From Actinomycetes bacterium (GTDB lineage: Bacteria; Actinomycetota; Acidimicrobiia; Acidimicrobiales; Aldehydirespiratoraceae): 64,000 nucleotides of DNA. The notes below the pieces were generated by a model, which saw nothing but the letters and a program-made list of their open reading frames with translations, had not been told where the DNA came from and searched no databases. Within the stretch, counting starts at the first letter, position 1. Every line of letters begins with the position of its first letter. The DNA is taken from assembly GCA_024276495.1 (NCBI GenBank), contig JAJRXC010000003.1, positions 1-64,000 of the forward strand, in the 5' to 3' direction. Shown here one piece after another: positions 26,086 through 35,332 of the stretch. The translations under genes were made by a program, and so were the position numbers.

Positions 26086-27717
26086 TCAAGACAAGACGTG
26101 TTCGCCGAGGAGCCGCTCGTACTCGTCGGCCGGAACCGGATACTGGAAGAGAAATCCCTGCATGAGGTCGATGCCCAGGTCGACGACCAGCCGGCGCTGT
26201 TCCGCCGTCTCGACACCCTCGGCGATCACCTCGATGTCGAGGGCGTTCGCCATCGACACGGTGGCCTCGACGACGGCCCGGGCCACGTTGTCCTGGCCGA
26301 GGTCGCGGATGATCGAACGGTCGATCTTCACCGCACCGACGAGATCAAGGTCGCGGATCCGGGAGAAGGCGCCGTGGGCGATGCCGAAGTCGTCGATCAC
26401 GATGCGGCATCCGAGCTCGGCCAGGCGGTGAAGGACCCGGTTCGAGTCGTCGACACGCCGGAGGAGCAGTTCCTCGCCGACCTCCAGGTCGAGTTGCCTC
26501 GGCATCACTCCCGCCCAGGCGAGGATCTCGGCGACGCGATCGGCGAACGACGGATCGACGAGTTGGCGTTCGGCCAGATTCACCCCGACCTGGGTGTGGT
26601 TGGCCGGCCCGTAGAGATGATTCCAGACCGATGTCTGCGCGACCGCCTCCCGCATGACGACCTCGCCGAGCCGAGCGAGAAGCCCTGCCTCCTCGGCGAC
26701 GGCGAGGAACCGATCCGGGCCGAGGATCCCGTGAACCGGATGTTGCCACCGGACAAGCCCCTCGAGGCCCACGGTGCGACCCCGCGACTCCGAGACGATC
26801 GACTGATAGAAGACCTGGAACTGGCCGTCGGCGAGGGCCGGCACCAGGGCCCGCTCCACTTCGCGACGGTCCAGGACCTCGCGGCGCTGCCGATCGTCGA
26901 ACACCTCGACGCCGAGCCGGAGCTTCTTGGCCCGGTACATCGCCTGATCGGCGCTGGCCAGAAGATCGTCGGGGCCACCCGGGCTCACCCGGGAACCGAT
27001 CGACACGCCGATGCTCGGTGTCATCAGGATCTCGCCATCGATGATCTCCACCGGCCGCTCGAACTCCCGGCGGACGTTCTCGGCGACCTCGCGAACCGCG
27101 GACTCGCGTTCCAGACCGAGGGTGACCACGACGAACTCGTCGCCGCCGAAGCGGGCCACGAGGTCTTCGGAACGAACCGACGATCGAAGGCGGGCGCCGA
27201 ACGCCCGCAGCAGGGCATCGCCGGCCTCGTGGCCCATGCTGTCGTTGATCGCCTTGAACCCGTCGAGATCGAGGAACAACACGCCGACCACCCGATCGTG
27301 GCGATACGCGCTGCGCAACGCGACGTCCAGTCGGGCCCGGAGCTCGTCTCGGGCCAGGAGCCCGGTCAGCTCGTCGTGCGACGCCCGATGTTCCATCGCC
27401 CGGAGATGGGCGTGGGTCTGGCGACTGAAGAGCCGCTGCAACGCGACGGTGGCGGTCATCACCACCGTCACCGCGAACCCGACCACCAAGACGACGACAT
27501 CGACGTCGAGGAGCCCGGCACCGGCACGGCGAACCCAGCTCGAGAGCCCGACGGTGACCAGCAGACCCAGCGCGGCAGGAAGGATCACGGAGAGGGCCAG
27601 CTGATGTGTCAGTGATCGGTTTCGTGGTCGCCGTCGGAGTTTTCCCACGTGCCTGGCATCGGTACGTCGACCCGCCCAGGTGAAACGCGAACGGCCAGTT
27701 CGGGCCGATCGGCCCAT
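26086..27717 (-). CDS. GGDEF-EAL cyclic-di-GMP protein
   Basis: 543 residues from ATG 27717 (a GTG at 27768 is also possible). Two membrane helices (~40-60 and ~73-90), then a GGDEF domain with an intact RFGGDEF motif, and an EAL domain in which the signature reads EGL (GLEGLVRWQHP). The other EAL catalytic residues are present (VNLAERQL, IDDFG, AVKIDRS, VIAEGVE). It can make c-di-GMP and probably hydrolyses it. No sensor domain other than the membrane part. Confidence 0.88.
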   Translation of the reverse strand: MGRSARTGRSRFTWAGRRTDARHVGKLRRRPRNRSLTHQLALSVILPAALGLLVTVGLSSWVRRAGAGLLDVDVVVLVVGFAVTVVMTATVALQRLFSRQTHAHLRAMEHRASHDELTGLLARDELRARLDVALRSAYRHDRVVGVLFLDLDGFKAINDSMGHEAGDALLRAFGARLRSSVRSEDLVARFGGDEFVVVTLGLERESAVREVAENVRREFERPVEIIDGEILMTPSIGVSIGSRVSPGGPDDLLASADQAMYRAKKLRLGVEVFDDRQRREVLDRREVERALVPALADGQFQVFYQSIVSESRGRTVGLEGLVRWQHPVHGILGPDRFLAVAEEAGLLARLGEVVMREAVAQTSVWNHLYGPANHTQVGVNLAERQLVDPSFADRVAEILAWAGVMPRQLDLEVGEELLLRRVDDSNRVLHRLAELGCRIVIDDFGIAHGAFSRIRDLDLVGAVKIDRSIIRDLGQDNVARAVVEATVSMANALDIEVIAEGVETAEQRRLVVDLGIDLMQGFLFQYPVPADEYERLLGEHVLS

Positions 27718-27789
27718 GCGAAGAGCCGAAAACGAGACGACCGGCCCACTCGGTTCGACCCCGGCCACCGAAACTGAGAGATTCAGGGC

Positions 27790-28551
27790 ATGGATCCCGA
27801 CCCTTCCCCGCGATTCGCCGACCTCGTCGCGGTGGTGACCGGCGCCGCGTCCGGGATCGGCCGCGCCACCGCTTCACGCCTCGCCGCCGAGGGTGCGTTC
27901 GTCGTCGCGGCCGACATCGACCCGGCGATCGACGACGTCGTCGCGGAGATCGTCGACACCGGCGGGGTCGCCGTCGCGGTCCGGTCCGATGTGTCCGTGC
28001 GGTCCGGGGCGGAAGCGCCGATCGACACCGCGCTCGACCGGTTCGGGCGCGTCGACGTGCTGTGCAACATCGCCGGCATTCTCGCCGCGTCCCACTCCCA
28101 CGAGGTTCCCGATGAGCAGTGGGAGAGGGTCATCGCGGTCAATCTGACCGGTGTCTTCCACACGACTCGACGGGCCCTTCCCGCGCTCGTCGAGTCGCGC
28201 GGCAACATCGTGATGGCCGCGTCGACGTCGGCGCTTTCCGGTCACCCGTGGATGCTCGCCTACAGCGCGTCGAAGGGCGGGGTGCTCGCGATGACCCGCA
28301 CGCTCGCGATGGAGTACGCCCGCCGCGGGGTGCGGGTCAACGCCGTCGCGCCCGGTGGCATCACGACCCCGATGGTCGGAGGTCTCGAACTTCCCGACGA
28401 CGTGGACGTCAGCCTGTTCGAGCGGATCTCGCCGCTCGACGAGTTCCGCGGACCGGACACGGTCGCCGCGGCCATCACGTTCCTGGCTGCGCCCGAGGCC
28501 GCCCACATCAACGGCGAGGTCCTCCGGGTCGACGGCGGCACCCTCGCCTAG
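27790..28551 (+). CDS. Short-chain dehydrogenase/reductase
   Basis: 253 residues. TGAASGIGRATA, CNIAGIL, S..Y..K in STSALSGHPWMLAYSASKGG, and the C-terminal RVDGGTLA closing helix. A classical SDR using NAD(P). Substrate unknown; could be a 3-oxoacyl or hydroxysteroid reductase. Alone on the plus strand; ends on the CTAG that is also the stop of the small minus-strand gene. Confidence 0.86.
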   Translation: MDPDPSPRFADLVAVVTGAASGIGRATASRLAAEGAFVVAADIDPAIDDVVAEIVDTGGVAVAVRSDVSVRSGAEAPIDTALDRFGRVDVLCNIAGILAASHSHEVPDEQWERVIAVNLTGVFHTTRRALPALVESRGNIVMAASTSALSGHPWMLAYSASKGGVLAMTRTLAMEYARRGVRVNAVAPGGITTPMVGGLELPDDVDVSLFERISPLDEFRGPDTVAAAITFLAAPEAAHINGEVLRVDGGTLA

Positions 28552-28757
28552 TCGCGCCGAACCACCTCGACGAGTTGCACGGAGAGCATCGGGAGCACCG
28601 GTGTCATCGCCAACGCGAGGATCCCGAGCCACCAGACGACGAGGAATCCGACCACGACGGCGGCGATCGCCACCAGAAAACCGATCGCCGCCGCGATCCG
28701 TAGTCCGGTGAGGGATGCCGCCGTCGCGGCCGAGGGGGAATTCGTGGGGGAGTCCAC
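28548..28757 (-). CDS. Small two-helix membrane protein
   Basis: 69 residues from GTG 28757. Two hydrophobic stretches (RIAAAIGFLVAIAAVVVGFL and LGILALAMTPVLPML) with few charges between, ending VRRD. It faces the SDR gene tail to tail, sharing the CTAG stop bases. Small and with a non-ATG start, so support is only its clear membrane pattern. Confidence 0.45.
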   Translation of the reverse strand: MDSPTNSPSAATAASLTGLRIAAAIGFLVAIAAVVVGFLVVWWLGILALAMTPVLPMLSVQLVEVVRRD

Positions 28758-28833
28758 CCGTCTCCGTCGGCCCCGATCGAGAGATCTGAACCCTCGCCAC
28801 CCTTCGTGGTCGTCGAACTGCCAGCATGGCGAC

Positions 28834-29724
28834 GTGTCACTCCGGGTCGCCCTCGCCACCACCGTTCTCGGCGCGCTGATCGCCGGCGCCTGCAGCACCG
28901 ATCCGGTGGCCCCGCCCGGCGACGGCGTCGAGGCGCCCGCGGGCACCGCCGACGCGGCGACGTCGCCGAGTGAGACGTCGCCATGGCCGAGCGAGCCCGG
29001 GGTCGGTCTCCAACGGTGGACCGTGCGGGTGGTTCGCGAGCTCGACCATGACCCCGGAGCGTTCACGCAGGGCCTCGAACGGGTCCCCGCCGGCATCGTC
29101 GAGGGGACCGGGCGACGCGGCCAGTCGACGCTGCGGCTCGTCGACCCCACCAGCGGGGAGGTTCTCCGGTCACGTTCGCTCGCCGCTGACTACTTCGGCG
29201 AGGGCGTGACGGTCGTCGGCGACGAGATCGTGCAGCTCACATGGACCTCGGGGATCGCGTTTCGCTACGACGCCGTCACCTTCGAACCGATCGGCAGCTA
29301 CCGGTACGAGGGGGAGGGCTGGGGGCTGTGCTTCGACGGCGTCGACGTGTGGATGTCGGACGGTTCTTCTCGTCTCACCCGCCGGGATCCGGCTTCGTTC
29401 GCCGTACTCGGGGATGTCGAGGTTCGCCGGAACGGTGCGCCCGTCGAGGACCTCAACGAGTTGGAGTGCATCGGCGGGCTCGTGACCGCCAACGTCTGGA
29501 AGTCGAGCGAGATCGTCGTGATCGACCCGACGAGCGGCTCGGTCGTCGCATCCATCGACGCCTCGCCACTCGTGGAGGCGATCGAGCTCACCGACCCCGA
29601 TCCGGGTGATCCCGATGCCGTGCTCAACGGCATCGCCGATCTGGGCGACGGCACGCTGCTACTCGGCGGGAAGCTGTGGCCTCGCAGCTTCGTCGTCGAA
29701 CTCGTCCCGGTCGACGACGGCTGA
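28834..29724 (+). CDS. Glutaminyl-peptide cyclotransferase, lipoprotein
   Basis: 296 residues from GTG 28834. Signal sequence with lipobox (LGALIAGAC), Pro/Ala/Ser spacer, then a beta-propeller glutamine cyclotransferase domain: HDPGAFTQGLE, YFGEGVTVVGDEIVQLTW, YEGEGWGLCFDG, WMSDGSSRLTR, LNELECI and LNGIADLG. It converts N-terminal Gln to pyroglutamate on exported peptides. The GTG lies at an in-frame signal-peptide start; an ATG at 28826 is out of frame. Confidence 0.88.
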   Translation: MSLRVALATTVLGALIAGACSTDPVAPPGDGVEAPAGTADAATSPSETSPWPSEPGVGLQRWTVRVVRELDHDPGAFTQGLERVPAGIVEGTGRRGQSTLRLVDPTSGEVLRSRSLAADYFGEGVTVVGDEIVQLTWTSGIAFRYDAVTFEPIGSYRYEGEGWGLCFDGVDVWMSDGSSRLTRRDPASFAVLGDVEVRRNGAPVEDLNELECIGGLVTANVWKSSEIVVIDPTSGSVVASIDASPLVEAIELTDPDPGDPDAVLNGIADLGDGTLLLGGKLWPRSFVVELVPVDDG

Positions 29725-29767
29725 CCGGTCGGGCGCCTACGATTCGTCGATCAGTTCCCCCGACGAT

Positions 29768-30373
29768 CTGCCGCCCACCTACGGGCTCGACATCGAGACC
29801 GACACGACCGTCAACGGCCTCGATCCCGATGTCGCCGCGGTGGTGGCCGTTGCCCTCGCCGGCGACGGCCTCGAGGTCGTCCTCGACGGTGACGAAGAAC
29901 AGCTGCTCGACGAGCTCGACTCGGTTCTCCGGTCGTTGCCGGCCGGGGTGCTCGTCACCTGGAACGGTGGCGGGTTCGATCTCCCGTTCCTGTGCGACCG
30001 CGCCGCCCGCGTGGGGGTGTCACTCGGCCTCGAGCTGGTTGCCGACCCCACGATCGGTGGTCACCACGAACCACTCGCCGGTCACGCGGGCGGCTACCGG
30101 GCTCGTTGGCACGGCCACCGCCACGTCGACGGCTACCAGCTCTTTCGCGCCGACGTGGGCGCAACCCTTCGCTTGCCGTGTGGACTCAAGCCCTTGGCCC
30201 GACTCGTCGGCCTCCCGGTGGTCGAGGTCGACCGGGAACGCATCCATGACCTGTCCGAGCCGGAGCGGCGGGCCTATGTCGCCAGCGACGCCCGTTTGGC
30301 CCGCGCCCTCGTGCTGCGGCGGACCCGATGGGTCGCCGCCATCGATCAGCTTCCGGAGTCGATCGGCTCGTAG
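29768..30373 (+). CDS. DEDD-type 3'-5' exonuclease domain protein
   Basis: About 201 residues with exonuclease motifs: ExoI GLDIETD, ExoII TWNGGGFDLPFL, ExoIII YVASDARL. This is the DnaQ/PolB-like RNase H fold, acting on nucleic acid 3' ends. The start is unclear. The frame stays open back to a GTG at 29606, but that lies inside the cyclotransferase gene, and no ATG/GTG/TTG occurs between 29725 and the ExoI motif. CTG 29768 is a guess. The 3' end overlaps the convergent gene at 30346. Confidence 0.68.
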   Translation: MPPTYGLDIETDTTVNGLDPDVAAVVAVALAGDGLEVVLDGDEEQLLDELDSVLRSLPAGVLVTWNGGGFDLPFLCDRAARVGVSLGLELVADPTIGGHHEPLAGHAGGYRARWHGHRHVDGYQLFRADVGATLRLPCGLKPLARLVGLPVVEVDRERIHDLSEPERRAYVASDARLARALVLRRTRWVAAIDQLPESIGS

Positions 30374-31356
30374 CCGGCAACGTCGTGATGCGGCGTGTCG
30401 AGATACACCTTCGCCTCGGGGACACCGGCGAACTTGCCGTGGCTCCACCGCACCTCCACATGACCTTCCACGACGCGCTCGCCGAGCTCACGATCGACGA
30501 GATCGGCTCGCCATCTCACGGTGGGCTGCCCGGCCGGGTCTCCCCACATGTCGAAGCTCCTGAGGTCGAACCGATTGCGGAAGTCCCACGGGGTGCCGAC
30601 GCGGTACCGGAGGGGTTCGTCGTCGAGTCCGGCGCCGAGAACGAAGTAGGGCGCGGCCTGGAAGCGGAGCAGCCGCCACAGGAACTCCTCTCGTTCCCGT
30701 CGCCCGGACGCGACCGTGAGGAGGCGAGACGCGCTCGATCGGGCGACCTCGAAGGCGACGAGCTTCCAGTCGTCTCGCAGCGCGGCCGGCCAATGTCCCT
30801 TGAGGGCAGCCTTCAAGCGGGCACGATGCTCGGGTGCCAGTGCCGTCACCTCGACGGGAAGCGTCGGGTCGCCGACATGGTCGCGGACCTCGACGTAGAA
30901 GTCCTGGAAGGATTCGGGGGCGACGGCCGCGAACCAGTCGCCGCTGTGCTTCGTGCGTTCGCTCAGCGCCCGGTCGAACACATGCCACGGGGATGCGTTG
31001 TGCAAGATGTTGGATCCGTACTTGCAGCTGAGGAGGTAGACGTGGTCGACGCGCAGATCGGCGGGGATCTGCTCGTAGGCGGGAGGGCGATGCGGGCCCT
31101 TCCACTCGACGATCCAGGGTGGACGACCTCGCAGTCCGTCGTCGGCACGGGCGAACACCGCGCCGTTGTCGTATGCCGTCTCGAAGATGGGCCGGTGGGT
31201 GCCGGCGGCCCACACCGCATCGAGCCGATCGAACACGGCATCGTCGACCTTGACGATGAAGCGGGGCCGGGCGGCGAGGGCCCGCTCGATGTCGCGGAAA
31301 CCGAAGAGACCGAGGCCGGTCAGGATCTCGGAGATCTCGGTGCGGGTGTCGGGCAT
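30346..31356 (-). CDS. Methyltransferase-linked protein, possible restriction nuclease
   Basis: 336 residues, unknown family to me. Notable: VEWKGPHRPPAYEQIP, then DHVYLLSCKYGSNILHNASP near residue 105-125, where Asp and a Ser-Cys-Lys are spaced like a PD-(D/E)xK variant; the remainder is alpha/beta with aromatic-rich C-terminus. It is the third gene of a coupled operon behind a beta-class DNA methyltransferase and a 103-residue protein. That is the place a restriction endonuclease would occupy. A modification-only system is equally open. Confidence 0.6.
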   Translation of the reverse strand: MPDTRTEISEILTGLGLFGFRDIERALAARPRFIVKVDDAVFDRLDAVWAAGTHRPIFETAYDNGAVFARADDGLRGRPPWIVEWKGPHRPPAYEQIPADLRVDHVYLLSCKYGSNILHNASPWHVFDRALSERTKHSGDWFAAVAPESFQDFYVEVRDHVGDPTLPVEVTALAPEHRARLKAALKGHWPAALRDDWKLVAFEVARSSASRLLTVASGRREREEFLWRLLRFQAAPYFVLGAGLDDEPLRYRVGTPWDFRNRFDLRSFDMWGDPAGQPTVRWRADLVDRELGERVVEGHVEVRWSHGKFAGVPEAKVYLDTPHHDVAGYEPIDSGS

Positions 31357-31357
31357 C

Positions 31358-31669
31358 TCAGTGGAACAGGCGGGTGAACTGGAGTTGCACGCCGATCATG
31401 TCGGCGGGGAGGTCGTCGTCGGTGTAGACGTTCTTGCCGTCGTAGACGTCGATTCCGGTGCTGGTGGCCCGAATCCATTCGACGGTCGCGTCGCCCCAGC
31501 GCTCTTCGAGCAGCGCCTCGCGTATGGCGTCGACCCGGGGCCCGAGCAACGCCGGGTCGGTACGGGCGACGACCTCGAGCGCCAGGACCCGGTGGAGGAG
31601 GTCGATGTCGTCGGCCAGGAAGATCGACGGCGGCTCCGTGTGCACGACCGCGTACGCGACGGACGCCAT
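31358..31669 (-). CDS. Small protein of the methyltransferase operon
   Basis: 103 residues from ATG 31669, which overlaps the methyltransferase stop (TGATG); its stop is one base before the next ATG. Acidic, helical, VAYAVVHTEPPSIFLADDID at the N-terminus and a C-terminal LQFTRLFH. No family recognised. The tight overlaps on both sides mean it works with the methyltransferase and the 336-residue protein. Confidence 0.7.
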   Translation of the reverse strand: MASVAYAVVHTEPPSIFLADDIDLLHRVLALEVVARTDPALLGPRVDAIREALLEERWGDATVEWIRATSTGIDVYDGKNVYTDDDLPADMIGVQLQFTRLFH

Positions 31670-33183
31670 CACGAGGGCCGATGACGGGCCAGGTCCTCGA
31701 ATCGTTCGAGATCGGATTCGCTCCAGAATCCCGGGGCGGGCAGCACTGCCCCGCCCGCCGCGTAGGCCCGCAGCCGGGCCACGCCGGCCCGGTCGAACAT
31801 CTCGATGGCGTCGAACACCTGGTCGGGGCCGACCGCCCGGAGGGCCTTGTCGCCCTCGCTGCCGGCCTTCGGGAGGTTGGAGGTGAGCACCAGCACCCGA
31901 CTGGGGTTCTGCGGCTCGTCGGTGGCCCGCAGGACATGGATCCGCCCGAGGGTCTTCCACAAGGTGTCGGTGCGCATCAGGCCGGGTCGCACAGTGGTGA
32001 ACGCGCCGGACACGTCGACGTAGAACTGTCCGCCCTCGGCATCTTCGACCAGGAAGTTGAACTGGACCCCGACCTTGGGGACCTTCACCGGTGATCTCAC
32101 GACATCGAACCCGGCCTCGGTCAACACCCGTTCGGCGATGTCGGCGGCCTTCTTTCCCTCGCTGGTGGCTCGGGCCTGGAAGAACTCCTGGCGGTCGGCA
32201 TCGTCGTCGGGCGGTTCGAACAGTGGGTCCTCGCCGACGACCTCGACGGCTCGGAGCCGGGGCCGTTCTCGTTCGGCATCGACCCGGGCCCGGGCGATCT
32301 CGCAGTACTGCTCGTCGAGGTCGAACCCGAACCCGCGGCGCCCCGTGCGCTCGGCGGCGACGAGGGTCGACCCCGAACCCAGGAACGGGTCGAGAACCAC
32401 GTCGCCCTCATAGGTGTAGAGGTCGATCAGACGCCGGGGGAGCTCGACGGGGAATGGCGCGGGGTGCTGGACCCGTCGGGCCGACTCGGGGCTGATCTTC
32501 CACACATCGAGCGTCGCCTCCATGAAGTCATCGGCCGACATCGTGCTCTCCCGGCCCTTCGACTGGGCCCGGTCGAACCGTCCTTTGCTCGCGACGATCA
32601 CCCGCTCGGTGAGATCGCGCAGCACCGGATTCGTGGCCCGTCGGTACGAGCCCCATGCGACCGAGCCGGTGGCCCCCTCGGCCTTCTGCCAGATGATCTC
32701 CCCCCGCAGCAAGAGCCCGAGGTCGTCCTGCAGGATCGAGATCACGTCGGCGCTGAGGCTCCGGTAGGGCTTGCGGCCTAGGTTGGCGACATTGACGGCG
32801 ATCCTCCCGCCCGGTTCGAGCACTTCCACGCACGACGCGAAGACGTCTCGCAGCATCTGCAGGTAGTCGAAGTACGAGGTGGGAACTCTCGGGACCGAAT
32901 CCCGGGTGTCGGGGTCGCCGGTGATCGCCAGCTCGTACTCCTTGCCGACGAAGTAGGGCGGGGAGGTGACGACCAGTGCCACCGAGTTCGCCGGCAGCAC
33001 CCGGTCGATCTCACGACTGTCGCGATGATGGATCGCGACGAGATCGGCGGGAACCGGGTTGATCGTGTCGTCGGCGCTGATCTCGGGTGGCGTGAAACGG
33101 TCGTAGAACGACGTCGCGTCGTGGCTTTCACGCCGACCGACCCCGAAGGCGGTGGTGGCTGTTGATCTCTTGCGTTCCGACAC
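31669..33183 (-). CDS. DNA methyltransferase, beta class, with C-terminal extension
   Basis: 504 residues. Motif [10 protein letters not shown] (~73) precedes motif [13 protein letters not shown] (~265), the beta-class order used by N4-cytosine or N6-adenine methyltransferases, with GFDLDEQY after motif I. Residues ~335-504 are an extra domain ([30 protein letters not shown]) shaped like a restriction-endonuclease or Mrr-type core, though the catalytic Glu-x-Lys is replaced by DVS. It may read sequence or bind partners. Head of a three-gene operon with a small protein and a 336-residue protein. Confidence 0.85.
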   Translation of the reverse strand: MSERKRSTATTAFGVGRRESHDATSFYDRFTPPEISADDTINPVPADLVAIHHRDSREIDRVLPANSVALVVTSPPYFVGKEYELAITGDPDTRDSVPRVPTSYFDYLQMLRDVFASCVEVLEPGGRIAVNVANLGRKPYRSLSADVISILQDDLGLLLRGEIIWQKAEGATGSVAWGSYRRATNPVLRDLTERVIVASKGRFDRAQSKGRESTMSADDFMEATLDVWKISPESARRVQHPAPFPVELPRRLIDLYTYEGDVVLDPFLGSGSTLVAAERTGRRGFGFDLDEQYCEIARARVDAERERPRLRAVEVVGEDPLFEPPDDDADRQEFFQARATSEGKKAADIAERVLTEAGFDVVRSPVKVPKVGVQFNFLVEDAEGGQFYVDVSGAFTTVRPGLMRTDTLWKTLGRIHVLRATDEPQNPSRVLVLTSNLPKAGSEGDKALRAVGPDQVFDAIEMFDRAGVARLRAYAAGGAVLPAPGFWSESDLERFEDLARHRPS

Positions 33184-33235
33184 GTTCGTCTCCCGAACTT
33201 CTGGGCGATCTTACGGCGACAGGTTGCCGAGGGGG

Positions 33236-33262
33236 TGTGACACTGCGGGCTGCGCTGTCACA
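33236..33262. promoter_or_regulatory. Inverted repeat upstream of methyltransferase
   Basis: TGTGACA, 13 bp, TGTCACA. It lies in the 177-bp divergent gap, 53 bp before the methyltransferase start. Candidate operator, possibly for control of the methyltransferase gene. The rest of the gap shows nothing else I can support. Confidence 0.35.
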
Positions 33263-33360
33263 GCCGCCTGCGAGGATCGAATCGCCTCCCCAGCCCATCG
33301 CGAACCGGGTCGGCTCGCCTCCTCGCCCTGTCGCACAGGGCATCCCCACCAGGAGAACCG

Positions 33361-34116
33361 ATGCGCCCGTCCCCCTCCCTGCACGCTCTCGGCACCCGCA
33401 GCCTCGCGCTCGACCGGGCCGTGATGGTGCTCGACGACCAACTCGTACCGCTCCCCCGACCCCACGAGCCGGTCCGTCACCCGTACGGCCCCGTGGTGGG
33501 GATCCGCTGCACGCCTCGCGCCGCGGCCGTCGCCTATCCGATCGCCGCCCGGCTCGTGCGCAGCGACGCGACCCGACGGAAGCTCGCGGTGGTGGTCCCC
33601 CGCGACGGCACCGCCCACATCGTCGACCCGTGCCGCGACGCGCCGCTCCCGGTGTCGGTCGAGTTCGGCCCCGTGGTCGATGTCGGCCGCCGGGCCCTCG
33701 GATTGGCCACCCCGGCCGAGCGGAGCCCGCCGGTCGTCCTGCTGGACGCCATCTGGGTCGAACGTGTCCTCGTGGCCACCCTCGACGCCGACATCGGACA
33801 TCGACCCACCTGGGCGACGATCAGCGCCCTTCATCCGTTGGCGGGGGCCGCCCTCACCCCCTCGATGCTGCGGGATCGCCGGCTGTCGCTCGGCGTCGAG
33901 TGGTCGCCCTTTCGCCGACGGGCGACCGGGTTCGACACGGCCTGGCCCGACCTCTCACCGAGCCTCGCCGAATGGCTCGACGACGGTTCGTTCGCCCGCT
34001 GGGTGCTCGGTGAGGCGCCCCCGACCCCGCTGCTCCTCGGAGATCTCGCGGAGCTGCTCGACGAAGCCGTCGTTGTCGACATCGACGAGGCGCTCTCCGG
34101 CGCGCCGCGTTGGTGA
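33361..34116 (+). CDS. Conserved-looking protein, unknown
   Basis: 251 residues with a good ribosome site (aggag, 33351-33355). Soluble, Pro/Arg-rich at the N-terminus, Leu-rich acidic helices at the C-terminus. No recognised motif. It diverges from the methyltransferase operon. The codon pattern (strong GC at third positions) supports a real gene. Confidence 0.68.
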   Translation: MRPSPSLHALGTRSLALDRAVMVLDDQLVPLPRPHEPVRHPYGPVVGIRCTPRAAAVAYPIAARLVRSDATRRKLAVVVPRDGTAHIVDPCRDAPLPVSVEFGPVVDVGRRALGLATPAERSPPVVLLDAIWVERVLVATLDADIGHRPTWATISALHPLAGAALTPSMLRDRRLSLGVEWSPFRRRATGFDTAWPDLSPSLAEWLDDGSFARWVLGEAPPTPLLLGDLAELLDEAVVVDIDEALSGAPRW

Positions 34117-34122
34117 ACCCGC

Positions 34123-35193
34123 TCAGCTCGGGGCGAACAACGCCGCGAGCCGCCGGCGAACCGCGGGCTCCAACGTGTCCCAGTCGTAGATCGAGCCGCC
34201 GATCGAGTCCGAGTCGTCGAGGGCGACGACGAACCGTTCGATCTCCTCGAGAGAGGCCAGCGGTTCGGGAGCCTCATCCGGGTCGTCGACACCGTCGAGG
34301 CCGCCGATCCCGCCAATGCCGTGCACGAGCGCGTCCGGATCGCCGACATTGTTCCGCAGTCGCCGCACCGACTCGACGTGGTAGGCGTAGCCGTCGCCGT
34401 AGCCCGACGAGTCCGAACGAAACGACCAGTAGCTCATCGGCAACCACACGTCGTAGCGGTCACCGAGCTCTCGCCATGGGAAACCGGGCCAGAACGACTC
34501 GTTGATCACCTCCATCTGCACCGGTGGCGGCACGATCGCGCCGAGCGGGTCGGCACCGACCGCGGCGCGGATTCCGTCGCTGAGCGACAACAGGCGGGTC
34601 GTGCGGGTCTCGTCGTCGATCCCGTCCCCGATCCACTCGATGTCCACCGCGACACCATCGAAGCGATGCCCGAGCACCTCGAACTCGGCGATGGCCCTCA
34701 GCCGGTCGAGGTCGGCGTCGTCGTCACCGAACCGGGGCAGATACCAGGCGACGACGTCGAGGTCGCGGGCATGGGCGGCGAGGAGGAAGTCCGTCAGCAG
34801 CCACGGGTCGACGAGACCATCGGGGGTGCGTTCATCGAGGCGGGCGGCTTGGAGGTAGACCGTTCTCACGCCGAGCTCGGCCATGTCGGCGAGATCCGCC
34901 ACCGAGACGCTCGGGGCGCCGTAGGCCGGGTCGTAGTCGAAGACGTCGACCCAGGTTCCGTAGCCGACGTACGGGTCGACCGTTCGTTCCCCGGCCGCGC
35001 CGACCTCGAGCGGGGCGACCACCATCGTCGTCGCGGCGGGGGCGATCACCGCGACCAGCGGCGCGGGGTCGACCACCCGACTGTTGGCGACATACACGAT
35101 GCCGCCGCCCACGAACCCCGCGACCATCACGACGGCGCCGAACCAGGCCACCCACGTCCCCCGGTCGATCGTCGAGTGGGCGTCGTCCGTCAT
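34123..35193 (-). CDS. Membrane-anchored glycoside-hydrolase-like protein
   Basis: 356 residues from ATG 35193. One transmembrane helix (~14-34), a linker, then a TIM-barrel-like domain with GYGTWVDVFDYDP, AELGVRTVYLQAARLDE, LDVVAWYLPRFG, DGVAVDIEWIGD and DVWLPMSYWSF, the pattern of family-18/DUF4015-like barrels in which an acidic strand-4 residue acts. Probably an extracytoplasmic carbohydrate-binding or -cleaving protein. Divergent from carD. Confidence 0.7.
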   Translation of the reverse strand: MTDDAHSTIDRGTWVAWFGAVVMVAGFVGGGIVYVANSRVVDPAPLVAVIAPAATTMVVAPLEVGAAGERTVDPYVGYGTWVDVFDYDPAYGAPSVSVADLADMAELGVRTVYLQAARLDERTPDGLVDPWLLTDFLLAAHARDLDVVAWYLPRFGDDDADLDRLRAIAEFEVLGHRFDGVAVDIEWIGDGIDDETRTTRLLSLSDGIRAAVGADPLGAIVPPPVQMEVINESFWPGFPWRELGDRYDVWLPMSYWSFRSDSSGYGDGYAYHVESVRRLRNNVGDPDALVHGIGGIGGLDGVDDPDEAPEPLASLEEIERFVVALDDSDSIGGSIYDWDTLEPAVRRRLAALFAPS

Positions 35194-35332
35194 GACCCGG
35201 CAATCGTACGAGAAAGCGCGATCGGAGGAGAAACAGCCCCCCGACCGCGTTTGCGAACACCTCGTCACCTGGCATCCTGTAGAAGGCGGATTCTTCTCGT
35301 GACTTCCCGCCTCTGAGCTCCAAGGACTTCTC

